From Bin52 sp965213935 (GTDB lineage: Bacteria > Pseudomonadota > Alphaproteobacteria > Thalassobaculales > Thalassobaculaceae), in NCBI GenBank assembly GCA_965213935.1, contig CBDCAO010000012.1, forward strand, positions 372,001-436,000: a stretch of DNA of 64,000 nt. The letters run 5' to 3'. The translations under genes and the position numbers were made by a program. Shown piece by piece: positions 23,824-34,529 of this stretch (the stretch's first letter is position 1; each line of letters begins with the position of its first letter). The notes under the pieces are model-generated. The model had not been told where the DNA came from. It did not search any database and was given only the letters and a program-made list of their open reading frames with translations.

Positions 23824-26800
23824 ATGGGCATCTCGGTCGGCGGTCGGTCGATGGCGCAATGGCTGGGATCGGCGTTCGCGGCCACCGGGCCGGATCGCGG
23901 CAGGCGCGCGGCTTCGGGCGTATCATCCGGTGGCGAATTCCGTGGTACAATTGAGCCGCCGAGCCGCCGAGCCGCCGAGCCGCCGAGCCGCCCTTCGTGC
24001 GTCTTCTTGGTGCCGCCTAAGGCACTCCGCCTCCCGGCCTGAATCTTCTGCATCCGCCGGCAGGCGCTCCGATACCCGCTGGCCCGGTTCCTCCTCCGAC
24101 AGCTTCGATCCTTCTCCCGCCCGCGCCGCAGCGGGTTCCCGTGCTGCCGCCCGCCGTCTGCGGCGCGGCCTGTTTTCAGCCCTGCTGTGCCTGCCGCTAT
24201 TGTTCGGCTTCGCCGCGGGCGCGCAGGCGCAGCAGGTGCTCGTCAGCAATGTTGGTCAGCCAGACGGCGGCACGGTGACGTTCGAGCACGACCACGCCCA
24301 GCTCTTCTTGGCCGGCGGCAATGCCGGGGGCTACCGGCTGGAGAGCGTTGACATCGAGTTCGCGTCGGCAACACGCTCGAGCGCATTCGACAGCACTGTC
24401 CTTACGGTCGAAATCCGGCGCTGGAACAACTGGGCGCCGGGGGCGCTTGTCGGCCGCCTGACCAACCCCGCGGGCACGTCATTTTCTGCCGACCGGCTCA
24501 TCAGGTTCACGGCGCCGGCCGGCGGCATCGACCTTGATCGGTTCGACCGATACTACCTCGTGCTTGATGTGGCTGGTCAGCGCGATGCGGACTTCGCACA
24601 AGTCCAGACCGCGACAGACACCAGCCCTGGCGTCGACAATTTCGCTATAGGCGATGCGCGCCTCTCCCGGCCGGCCGCCGACAACACGGGCATCACCACC
24701 AATTGGCAAGATAACGCGCAGACCCTGAAGATCCGCCTCAACGGCATGGCAAAGGCCCCGCCCGGCCTGGAGTTCAGCACCACGCACCTGACCTGGAACG
24801 AGAGCAAGGGCTGCGGCGAGTTCGAATACTACGATCCATCCGGCAACAAGATTGCCGGTAACACCCCCCAGGAGCGCCGACAGAACGCCCTGGATGCCAC
24901 CCTGCCCTTGGTGGGCAACCAGTTATCATCCCGGGGGGCAAGCATGGAGCTTCCCGCCAGCGCCCCCGGGCCGACCTATCAGGTCAGGCTGACGACGAAG
25001 CCGTCGGAGACGGTGAAGGTCAATATCCATGACCCCAACGACCTCATCTGGTGGGGCAACAACACCCACCGGACACTGAACCGCGTCCTTGTCGGCCGCG
25101 ACAGGAGGGCGTCGAACGGTCGCGACGGTGCCGGCAAGCCGACGCTGACCTTCACGCCGTCCAACTGGAACCAGTGGCAAACGGTCAAGGCCAAGGTGGC
25201 CTGCACCGATCATTTCCCGGATGCGGTGCCCCTCAAGCACGTCATCCAGGGGGAGCAGGGCTATTTCGACGGCGCCAAGCGCCGCGTCAATTACGGCAAA
25301 CTCGACCAGAGCTGGACGGTCTGGGTCCGCGTCAACGATGAAACGCCGCCGGTGACGATCGAGGCGGAGAGCAAGGTGTCGGGCCTGCCCCCGGCGGGCG
25401 AGACGATCACCCTGGCCGAGGGAACCACCAAGGATTTCAAGATCAGGATCGGCGAAAGGGTGCTGCCCAACGGTAGCAGCGGGAGAGTCAGTGTCCATCT
25501 CTTTGCCGAGCCGATCGGCAATGTGATCAGGGCGACGAGACGGGACGGGCAACCTCTCGTTGACGGCGTCCTCATGGACACCATGGTCTTCACGCCGTCC
25601 AGCCGCGAACAGTGGGTGCGCCTGGAAGCCGTCGGCGTCGGCGATACCAAACTTGTGATCTCGGCGGAACGTGACTTCACCTGGGCCCATGAAACCCGTC
25701 GTCACTGGTCGCCGGAATGGCCGGTCACGGTCGAGCACGCCGGCATCTGCGGGCGCACGAAGGCGGTGCGCGACGAGATTGTTCGCATGATCCCCGGCGT
25801 CCGCCACTGCCGCGACGTGACCGACACACAGCTGGCCGCCATCAGCGGCGACGTCCACAGCAACCCCCTGAATTTATACAATAAGGGGTTGAGAAGCCTG
25901 AAGGCGGGCGATTTCGACGGGCTCACCAATCTGAAGCGCCTGCGGATGGATCGAAACAGCCTGACAACGCTGCCGGCGGGCATCTTCGACGACCTCGCGG
26001 GGTTGATGACGCTGGATTTGGACAGAAACCAGCTGACGACGCTGCGGCCAGGCGTCTTTGACAGTCTCACAAATCTCAGGGTTCTGTATCTGAATGACAA
26101 CAGCCTTTCATCGCTGCCGGATGGCGTGTTCAAGAACAATCTGGCGTTGGCGACACATTGGTTGGAAGGCAATCCCGGCGTACCGTTCACCCCGACGGCG
26201 AATGCCGGCACCGACCAGACGGTCGCCGCCGGCGCTAAGGTCACCCTTTCGGGCACCGCCTACCGGGCCCTGGGCCGCAACGACTTGCCTGGCACTGGCA
26301 GCAGGTGGACGGCCCGAACTCGACCAGGCTCGTCCAGGGAGGCGTGCAGAGGGACGGTCGAATTGCCACCTTCACCGCCCCGGCGCGCCCACGGTCATGC
26401 ATTTCAGGCTGGCCGCGATACCAAAGGTGCTGCTCGAGGCACGTCCAAATTCGAGCGGCGGCACGTCAAATACGAGCAGGCGGCGCGGCATCCTTGACGG
26501 CTTTGCCTGGGTCACCATCACCGTCGGCGCCGGCCAGGGCTCGCCGCAACAGGACGCACAGCCGGCACAGGCCGAGACACCGGCTTGCGTCTCCGACGCC
26601 CTGCTGGCCGAAGTCCGGACCGCTGCGGGCGAGACCTGGCGCTCGTCGGGCCATGTCGAGCGCTGGAGCCGGGTGCTTGCCGCCTTCGGGGTGGACAACG
26701 CCTACAGCAACAACCCGATGACCGTCGCCGAGGCGCGGGCGCAGGCGGACCGCGGCCTCAAGCGCTGGGCGCCGGTGGCGCCGGCGCTGGAATGCCTGGC

Positions 26801-29486
26801 AGCGGCGCCGGAGGAACAGCCGGAACAGGCCGAGGTGCAGCCGGCGACGCCCGCCACGCCCGAGCTCAGCCTCCGGGCGGGCTCCGCCGTGGACGAGGGC
26901 GGCAATGCCGCCTTCACCGTTACGGCCGCCCCGGCGCCGCAATCCGACCTGACGGTCACCTGGACCGTCGCCCAGAGCGGCGAGTATCTGGACGCCCCCG
27001 GCGCGGGCAGCCGAACGGCAACGCTGGCGGCGGGCACGACCAGCGTCGCGCTCTCCGTGGCGACGGTGGACGACGGTGCGGACGAGGCCGACGGCTCGGT
27101 GAGCGTCACCCTCGGCACGGGCACGGGCTACACCCTGGCCACGGGCAAGGGCAGCGCCGCGGTGGCGGTGCGCGACAATGACGAGCCGGCAGTCAGCATC
27201 GCCGCCGGCAGCGGGGTGACGGAAGGTGCGGCGGCTTCGTTCACGGTCTCGGCGAGCCCGGTGCCGGCCGCGCCCCTCGACGTGACGCTGACCGTCGGCC
27301 AGAGCGGCGACTTCGCCGCCTCGGGCGAGACCGGATCGCGGACGGTCACCGTCCCGGTCACGGGCAGCGTGGACGTGGAGGTTGCCACGGTGGACGACGG
27401 CGCGGACGAGCCGGACGGCTCGATCACCGCCACCCTGGGCACTGGCACCGGCTACACACTGGCCGCCGCCCCGGACAATGCGGCCACGGTGGCGGTGTCC
27501 GACAACGACGCGGCGGCGTCGGGTCCGACGATTTCGATTGCCGATGCCACCATGAAGGAGAACCAGCGCAACGGGTATTTCACGGTGACGCTGAGCGAGA
27601 AGGTGGCCTGGCCGGTCCATGTCTACTATGCGACGCGGGATTCGACCCCGGTGTCGGCCGTGGCGGGCCAGGACTACCTGGCGTGGCAGCGGTCCTGGCA
27701 ACTGCGGGCCCGATTCAGGCCGGGCCAGACCGAGACGCAGATCCATGTCCCCCTCTACAACGACAGCCATGACGAGGACCCGGAGACCTTCGAAATGGTG
27801 CTGTTCGATGCCGGTGTGAACGGCCCGCCCGGTGTGTCGGTGTCGATTGCGGACGGGGTTGCGGTGGGCACGATCACCAACTCCGACCCGATGCCGGCAG
27901 CATGGCTGGCGCGGTTCGGGCGCACGGCGGCGGAGCAGGCGCTGGATGGCATTGCCGGGCGCATCGCGGCCCCGCGCACTGCCGGGGTGCAGGGCTCGAT
28001 CGCCGGACAGACGCTGAACTTCGATCCCGGATCGCAGTCCGGGGCGGCGAACGACAATGCCGCGCCGGGCAGCCTTGCCGGCAATGACCTGCTGGCGCAA
28101 TCCGATGTCGCCCGCGCCTTCGGCGCTTCCGCCGGCAGTCTGGACACCCGCGGCTTCGGCCATGATTCGCATGGCTTCGGCTTCGACAGTATCGGCACTG
28201 GCGCACAGTCATACTCGATGACGGCGCGCGAGACGCTGCTCGGCAGCAGCTTCACGGCGACGGGTGAGAAGGACGCCGCGGGCGGCAGTCTGGCCTTCTG
28301 GGGCCGGGCGGCGCAGTCGAGCTTCGACGGACGGGAGGGGACGTTCTCGCTCGACGGCGAGGCGACCACGGCGATGCTGGGCGCCGACTATGCGCGCGGC
28401 AAGTGGCTGGTCGGCATGGCGCTGATGCGGAGCAGCGGCGAGGGCGGCTATGCCGACAACGGCACCGGCCCGCAGCACTGTCCGGATGTTGGCGAGGGCA
28501 TGGACCCTGCCACGATGGCGTATCTGTGCGGCGGGGCCATGCGGGAGGGCGACGGCGAGGTGGAGGCGTCGCTGACGGCGGCGGTCCCCTATGCCGCGAT
28601 CCAGGCGTCGGACCGGCTGAAGCTCTGGGGCGCGGCGGGCTACGGCACCGGCGAGGTCACGCTGAAGCCGGAAGTCGGCGGCTCGCTCAGCTCCGACATC
28701 GCCTGGACGATGGCGGCGGCGGGGGTACGCAACGACCTTGTTTCCCTGTCGAGGGAAGGAAGCGGCCCCGCCCTGGCGCTGACTTCCGACGCCTTGTGGG
28801 CGCGGACGAGTTCGGAGAAGACGCACGAGCTTGCGGCGTCGGAGTCCGACGTGACGCGGCTCCGTCTCGGCCTGGAGGGGAGTTACCGCATCGCCACCGA
28901 GGGCGGCGGCAGTCTCACACCCAAGCTGGAGATCGGCGCGCGCCATGACGGGGGCGATGCCGAGACCGGCTTCGGGGTCGAGCTCGGCGGCGGTCTTGCC
29001 TGGGTCAACCCGACGCTCGGTCTGTCGCTCGACCTGTCGGGCCGCACGCTGGTCGCGCACGGCTCGGACGATCTGGAGGACCGGGGCTTCGCGGCTTCGC
29101 TGGCCTGGGATCCGGACCCGGCGACCGCGCGCGGTCCCTCGCTGACGCTGACCCAGGACTGGGGCAGCGCCGCGCAAGGCGGGCTCGACGCGCTGTTCGC
29201 GTCCGACCCGCTGGCGGACCGCGCGGGCGGAGGTGAGGCAACCGCCCGCTGGACGGCCGAAGCGGCCTGGGGCTTCCCGGCCTTCTCGGGGCGCTTCACC
29301 GGCAGCCCGCATGTCGGGCTCGGGCTCGCGACGGCTGCGCGCGACTACAGCCTCGGCTGGCGCCTCGCCCCCGCGGCCAACGCCAACACGCCCGATGTCT
29401 CCTTCGGGGTGAAGGGGACGCGGCGCGAGAGCGGCTGGGCGGAACCCGAACACACGCTCGGGCTGGAAACCACGCTGCGCTGGTGA
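23824..29486 (+). pseudogene. Large autotransporter adhesin-like protein (LRR, PKD-like, Calx-beta, beta-barrel), currently out of frame
   Basis: GGGAGGG precedes an ATG at 23824. Reading from it enters five octamer repeats and stops at 24042. The frame that continues the gene (from GTG 23930, GTG 23942 or TTG 23951, all before the repeats) encodes a signal peptide (RRGLFSALLCLPLLFGFAAG, ending AQAQQ). An anchor-type jelly-roll domain, a second beta domain and leucine-rich repeats (25870-26180) follow. Around 26270-26390 a PKD-like domain is split by several indels: LAWHWQQVDGPNS and TFTAPARP are in one frame, TVMHFRL in the next. From there one frame runs to 29486 with three Calx-beta-like repeats, a linker (MPAAWLARFGRTAAEQALDG) and an autotransporter barrel ending in LETTLRW. 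Either the gene is decaying, or some indels are assembly errors. Confidence 0.75.
23953..23992 (+). repeat. Five tandem copies of the octamer GAGCCGCC
   Basis: Five perfect head-to-tail copies of GAGCCGCC occupy 23953-23992, between the ribosome-site-backed ATG at 23824 and the signal peptide of the autotransporter. Because eight is not a multiple of three, each gain or loss of a unit changes the frame. With five units the ATG at 23824 is out of frame with the signal peptide. Six units, or three, would bring it into frame. Confidence 0.95.
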
Positions 29487-29489
29487 CGC

Positions 29490-29508
29490 GGGCGCAACGG
29501 TTGCGCCC
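29490..29508 (+). terminator. Hairpin after the autotransporter gene
   Basis: GGGCGCAA (29490-29497) and TTGCGCCC (29501-29508) form an 8-base stem with a CGG loop, three bases after the stop codon. It is followed by TGTTACG rather than a long T-run. A short Rho-independent terminator is the best reading. Confidence 0.5.
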
Positions 29509-29709
29509 TGTTACGCTGTACGACCGAACGCTTGCGACAGAAGAACGGGACCGGCAGTGCGTCATGCTTGTCCTGATCCGACTGGCACAAGATGGAGGCT
29601 TGGGCACTGCGGAGCGGGTAGAGTGTGTGGTTACACCCTGAGAGGCGCATGCTTTCAGCCCGGGATTGTCGGTAGCGAGGAAGCGTGCACCGAACCGGAA
29701 CCGATCGTC

Positions 29710-30882
29710 ATGTCACTGACCAGCACACTCGACGAACTGCTGGCAGGCGGCGTCCCCGCCCGCATCCCGGGTATCGTCGCCGGTGTCACCGACGCGCGGC
29801 AGACCCGCTACCTCGCGGGTTTCGGCCGGCGCGGTCCGGATGAAGGAATGGTCATGACCGCCGACACGGTGGGGTGGATCGCATCGATGACCAAGCCGCT
29901 CACCTGCACCGTGGCCATGCAACTGGTCGAGACCGGACGGTTGGATCTTGACGCCGCGGCCTCGGACACCGTGCCCGACATCGCCGGGCTCGGTGTCCTT
30001 GAGGGCTTCGGGGCCGGCGGTACGCCGCGAATTCGGCCGCCCCGTCGCCCGGTTACCCTCCGCGACCTGCTCACCCACACCTCCGGTCTGGTCTACGACA
30101 TCTGGAACGCCGACATGCTCCGCTACCGGGAGGTGACGCAAACGCCGGGCATCATCGCGTGCAGGAACCGTAGCCTTATGACCCCCCTCGTCTTCGATCC
30201 GGGCGAGCGCTGGGACTACGGCATCGGCATCGACTGGGTCGGCAAGATGGTCGAGGCCGCAACCGGCATGACCCTCGGCGCCTCCCTGCAGGAGCATGTG
30301 TTTGCACCGCTCGGAATGCACGACACCGCCTTCAGGATCACGGGCGCCATGCGCACCCGCCTCGCCCGGATGTACGCGCGCGGCCCTGGCGGCGCGCTCG
30401 AACCGGAACCGGAGCGCGAACTGCCTCAGGAACCCGAGTTCGAGATGGGTGGCGGCGGCCTCTACGGGACCGTGGGCGACTACCTGAAGTTCATTCGCAT
30501 GATCCTGAACCGGGGGCGAAGCGGTTCCGCCCGGATCCTGCAGCCCGAAACCGTGGACGCCATGTCGCACAACCAGATCGGCCCGCTCAGGGTGTCCCGG
30601 CTCAGCACGGCCATGCCGGCGCTCTCGAATGACGCCGAGTTCTTCCCCGAGATCCCAAGGACCTGGAGCTTCGCCTTCATGATCAACGAGGAGCAGGCGC
30701 CGACCGGACGCTCCGCCGGAAGTCTCGCATGGGCCGGACTTGCCAACAGCTACTTCTGGATCGATCCGGCCCGCGGGGTCGGCGGCGCCTGGCTCACCCA
30801 GGTCCTGCCCTTCGTCGACCACGAGACCTTCCCGCTCTACCTCGCGTTCGAAAAGTCGGTCTACGACAGCATGGCGGAATGA
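29710..30882 (+). CDS. Serine hydrolase, beta-lactamase/esterase (class C) family
   Basis: The ~390-residue protein belongs to the penicillin-binding-like serine hydrolases (COG1680). The nucleophile motif is SMTK in GWIASMTKPLTC, and the second motif Tyr lies in RWDYGIGIDW. Family markers LRDLLTHTSGLVYDIWN, FAPLGMHDTAF and GGGGLYGTVGDYLKFIRMIL are all present. No signal peptide is seen, so it is probably cytoplasmic and acts on an ester or amide of unknown identity. The ATG at 29710 lies just before the conserved start; the open frame upstream (from 29557) is not conserved. It ends eight bases before the convergent dnaE stop. Confidence 0.88.
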   Translation: MSLTSTLDELLAGGVPARIPGIVAGVTDARQTRYLAGFGRRGPDEGMVMTADTVGWIASMTKPLTCTVAMQLVETGRLDLDAAASDTVPDIAGLGVLEGFGAGGTPRIRPPRRPVTLRDLLTHTSGLVYDIWNADMLRYREVTQTPGIIACRNRSLMTPLVFDPGERWDYGIGIDWVGKMVEAATGMTLGASLQEHVFAPLGMHDTAFRITGAMRTRLARMYARGPGGALEPEPERELPQEPEFEMGGGGLYGTVGDYLKFIRMILNRGRSGSARILQPETVDAMSHNQIGPLRVSRLSTAMPALSNDAEFFPEIPRTWSFAFMINEEQAPTGRSAGSLAWAGLANSYFWIDPARGVGGAWLTQVLPFVDHETFPLYLAFEKSVYDSMAE

Positions 30883-30889
30883 CGCCGCG

Positions 30890-33800
30890 TCAGATCTCGA
30901 GCACCTCGGTGATACCGGGCAGTGACTTGACCGCGGCGCGCATCCGGGCATCGGTCCGGTAGGTTTCGGGAAGGGCGATGTCGATCTCCCGGTCCCGGCT
31001 CCAGACCACGAGATGGACTGGACCGGAACCACCGCTACCGTGCTCGGCCAGCACCTGGGCGAGGTGCGGCAGGGGCTGAGCATTCGCAAGGAAGATCCGC
31101 AGTCCGGACACCGTCCGATCCATTACCTCGTCGAGCGGGCGAACGCCGTTGGCCAGCAACCGCCGCGATTCGTCCTCCACCCGGACCTCGGCCTCGACCA
31201 GCAGAATAGTGCCGACCTCGAGGAACTGTCGCGCCTCGGCAAGGAGATCGGAGAAGACCGTGACCTCGAAGCTACCGGTGCGGTCGCTGAGCTGGACGAA
31301 CGCGAATTTTCTGCCGGACCGTCCCGTACGGACGCTGCACCCGGTCACGATCCCCGCGAGATTGACCCTTCCGCGGGCTTCTCCTGCCTCGATCTCGGCC
31401 GACCCCACCACGCCCAGTCGATCGAGCGCGGAGGAATAGCCGTCGAGCGGATCCGCTGACAGGCAGAAGCCGATCGCCTCGAACTCGAGGCTGATTCGCT
31501 CGGCAAGCGGCATCTCTTCCCGGTCCGGCAGCGCGAGGGCTGGCATCAGCCCCTCCTCGGCGTCTCCGAACAGGTTCGCCTGTCCCGACTCCCGTTCGGC
31601 CGCGGCCGCGGCCGCGTGAGCCAGGATCAGTTCGGCCCCCTCGAGCAATTGCGCCCGGTTGCCGGTCATGCTGTCGAATGCACCCGAGCGGACCAGGTAT
31701 TCCAGGGTGCGCCGGTTGAAGGAACGGGCTTCGATGCGGGATGCAAAGTCGGTCAGGTCGCGGAACGGACCATTGGCGCGTTCCTGTTCGAGCCGCTCGA
31801 TTGCACCCGCACTCACGTTGCGGATGGCGCCCAGAGCGTACCTGATCCCCATCGTGCCGTCGGGGCCGGACTCGACCCGGAAGCCATGACCCGACCGGTT
31901 GATGTCGGGCGGAAACAGCTCGATGCCGCAGCGTCGCAGTTCCTCGCGGAACACGTTGAGCTTGTCGGTGTTGCCAACCTCGTAGCACATGGAGGCCGCG
32001 AGGAACTCCACGGGGTAGTTGGCCTTGAGCCAGGCGGTCTGGTACGCGATGACCGCATAGGCGGCCGCGTGGCTCTTGTTGAACCCGTAGCCGGCGAATG
32101 CCGAGATCGTATCGAAGATTGCCGAAGCCTGGCTGGCCGGCACGTCCCGGGCGACACAGCCATCGACGAAGGTCTCGCGCTGGGCATCCATCTCGGCCTT
32201 GATCTTCTTGCCCATCGCGCGCCGAAGCAGGTCGGCACCACCCAGCGAGTACCCGGCAAGGACCTGGGCCGCCTGCTGCACCTGCTCCTGGTAGATCATG
32301 ATGCCGAAGGTTTCCTTCAGCACCGGCTCGAGCTTCGGGTGCACGTACTCGACCGGTTCATCGCCGTGCTTGCGCGCAACGTAGCTCGGGATGTTCGCCA
32401 TCGGTCCCGGACGGTACAGGGCAACGAGCGCGATGATGTCCTCCAGCCGGTCCGGCCGCATGCCCTTGAGCACGTCGCGCATGCCGGAACTTTCCAGCTG
32501 GAACACGCCGACGCTGTCGCCCCGCGAGATCATCTCGAAGGTCCTGGCGTCATCGAGCGGGATCGCCTGCAGGTCGACCTCGATGCCGCGGTCACGCAGC
32601 AGGTTGACCGCCTTCTGCAGCACCGACAGGGTCTTGAGCCCCAGGAAGTCGAACTTGACCAGTCCGGCATTCTCCACCCACTTCATGTTGAACTGGGTCG
32701 CCGGCGTGTCCGAGCGCGGATCGCGGTAGAGCGGCACCAGGCGGCGCAGCGGGCGGTCACCGATCACCACACCCGCCGCGTGGGTCGAGGCGTTCCGGTA
32801 CAGTCCCTCGAGCCGCAGGCCGGTCCGGATGAGCCGGGCCACGCTCTCGTCCTGGTCGCGCAGCGTGCGCAGCTCGTCTTCTCCCTCGACCGCGTCGGCG
32901 AGGCTGACCGGGTTCGCCGGGTTGAACGGGATCAGCTTGCAGATGCGATCGACCAGCCCGTAGGGCATTTCGAGCACGCGCCCCACATCGCGCAGCACCG
33001 CGCGTGCCTGCAGCTTGCCGAAGGTGATGATCTGGGCGACCCGGTCGCTGCCGTAGCGCTGCTTGACGTACTCGATCACCTCGCCGCGCCGGTCCTGGCA
33101 GAAATCGATGTCGAAGTCGGGCATGGATACGCGTTCGGGATTGAGGAAACGCTCGAACAGCAGGCCCCACCTGAGAGGGTCGAGATCGGTAATCCTGAGT
33201 GACCACGCCACCACCGAGCCCGCCCCGGAGCCGCGTCCCGGGCCGACCGGAATATCATTGGACCGGGCCCAGCGAATGAAATCGAACACGATCAGAAAAT
33301 ACCCCGGGAACCCCATTTCGATGATGATGTCGAGTTCGCGCTCGAGCCGCTGTTCATAGGGCTCGGACCGCTCCGCGTCGACGGGACGGTCCGGCAGTTC
33401 CCCGAGCCGCTCCTTCAGGCCCTGGCGCGCCAGCAGCCGCAGTTCCTCCGCCTCGTCGCGACCCTCGCCGGCCGGATAGGCCGGCAGGATCGGTGCAACC
33501 GTTGTCGGCATGTAGCTGCACCGCTGCGCGATCACCAGGGTGTTGTCGATGGCCTCGGGAAGGTCCGCGAACAGGCTGCGCATCTCGTCGGCGGACTTGA
33601 ACCGGTGATCCGGGGTCACCCGCGGGCGCTTGGCGTCACTGATGGTGGTGGAGGCGGCAATACACAGCAGGGCGTCATGCGCCTCGTACATGTCCGCATC
33701 GGCGAAGTGACAGTCATTGGTCGCGACCAGCGGCAGGTTCCTGTCGTAGGCGAGCGAAACCAGCCGCGACTCGATGGCCTGTTCCGCCTCCAGTCCGTGC

Positions 33801-34342
33801 CGTTGCAGCTCGACGTACAGCCGTCCGGGGAACAGGTCCTCGAGATGCGAGAGGGCCTCGGAGGCTTGGGTGTCGCTGCCCTCGAGCAGCAGCCGGCCGA
33901 CCGAGCCACGCAGCCCGCCGGTCAGCGCGATCAGACCCTCCGCGTGATCGGCCAGGTCACCAAGCGATACCCTGGGCTCCTCGCCGCCGGTTCCTTCCAG
34001 GAAAGCCCGGCTCGAGAGTTCGAGCAGGTTCTGATACCCCGTCTCCGTGGCCGCGAGCAGGTGCAGGATGTCGGGCGCTGCCGCCCGCTGGCCCGATCCG
34101 GCCATGCGACCGGCGTCCTCGCGGTGGATGCCGAGGGAAATACCGATGATCGGCTGGACACCGGCCTTGCTTGCGGTGACCGCAAATTCCAGTGCCCCGA
34201 ACAGGTTGCCGGTGTCGGTAACCGCGACTGCCGGCATGAAATGGCCGGCGCACGTGCCGACCAGTTCGTCGATCCTGAGCGCACCCTGCGCCAGCGAGTA
34301 GGCGGTCCGGACCGTCAGGTGAACGAAGTCGGCGTGCGCCAT
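30890..34342 (-). CDS. dnaE: DNA polymerase III subunit alpha
   Basis: The ~1150-residue replicative polymerase has the N-terminal PHP domain (FVHLTVRTAYSLAQGALRI), the catalytic Asp pair in MPDFDIDFCQDRR after GPGRGSGAGSVVAW, the helix-hairpin-helix region, and a C-terminal OB fold (RVNLAGIVTG) with the beta-clamp-binding area. The length matches DnaE1. The ATG at 34342 has GGAGG seven bases upstream; nine extra codons at the 5' end of the frame are not needed. The 187 bases between it and lolD must hold its promoter, though none stands out. Confidence 0.95.
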   Translation of the reverse strand: MAHADFVHLTVRTAYSLAQGALRIDELVGTCAGHFMPAVAVTDTGNLFGALEFAVTASKAGVQPIIGISLGIHREDAGRMAGSGQRAAAPDILHLLAATETGYQNLLELSSRAFLEGTGGEEPRVSLGDLADHAEGLIALTGGLRGSVGRLLLEGSDTQASEALSHLEDLFPGRLYVELQRHGLEAEQAIESRLVSLAYDRNLPLVATNDCHFADADMYEAHDALLCIAASTTISDAKRPRVTPDHRFKSADEMRSLFADLPEAIDNTLVIAQRCSYMPTTVAPILPAYPAGEGRDEAEELRLLARQGLKERLGELPDRPVDAERSEPYEQRLERELDIIIEMGFPGYFLIVFDFIRWARSNDIPVGPGRGSGAGSVVAWSLRITDLDPLRWGLLFERFLNPERVSMPDFDIDFCQDRRGEVIEYVKQRYGSDRVAQIITFGKLQARAVLRDVGRVLEMPYGLVDRICKLIPFNPANPVSLADAVEGEDELRTLRDQDESVARLIRTGLRLEGLYRNASTHAAGVVIGDRPLRRLVPLYRDPRSDTPATQFNMKWVENAGLVKFDFLGLKTLSVLQKAVNLLRDRGIEVDLQAIPLDDARTFEMISRGDSVGVFQLESSGMRDVLKGMRPDRLEDIIALVALYRPGPMANIPSYVARKHGDEPVEYVHPKLEPVLKETFGIMIYQEQVQQAAQVLAGYSLGGADLLRRAMGKKIKAEMDAQRETFVDGCVARDVPASQASAIFDTISAFAGYGFNKSHAAAYAVIAYQTAWLKANYPVEFLAASMCYEVGNTDKLNVFREELRRCGIELFPPDINRSGHGFRVESGPDGTMGIRYALGAIRNVSAGAIERLEQERANGPFRDLTDFASRIEARSFNRRTLEYLVRSGAFDSMTGNRAQLLEGAELILAHAAAAAAERESGQANLFGDAEEGLMPALALPDREEMPLAERISLEFEAIGFCLSADPLDGYSSALDRLGVVGSAEIEAGEARGRVNLAGIVTGCSVRTGRSGRKFAFVQLSDRTGSFEVTVFSDLLAEARQFLEVGTILLVEAEVRVEDESRRLLANGVRPLDEVMDRTVSGLRIFLANAQPLPHLAQVLAEHGSGGSGPVHLVVWSRDREIDIALPETYRTDARMRAAVKSLPGITEVLEI

Positions 34343-34529
34343 TGGGCCCCCTCCACACGGTCCGGCCATACCGATACACCCGGCGTGCCTGCCCCTCCTG
34401 CCTGCCAGACTCGGGCCCTGTCCGGCAAGTCAATTGACGCGGGGAGCTGCACAGCGGCGCGGAACCGGCAGATCTGCGCCGTCGGAATGCGCAAGGCCCG
34501 GCCTCCCACCCGGACCTGCGCCGGGCGAA

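Noticed and set aside
23824..24042. Separate 73-residue gene with a good ribosome site
   Set aside because: The product has no recognisable fold and ends just past the octamer tract. It is better explained as the OFF-frame leader of the autotransporter.
26466..28172. 568-codon minus-strand frame opposite the Calx-beta region
   Set aside because: Repetitive Arg/His/Gly-rich product that mirrors the plus-strand repeat; no ribosome site or conserved domain.
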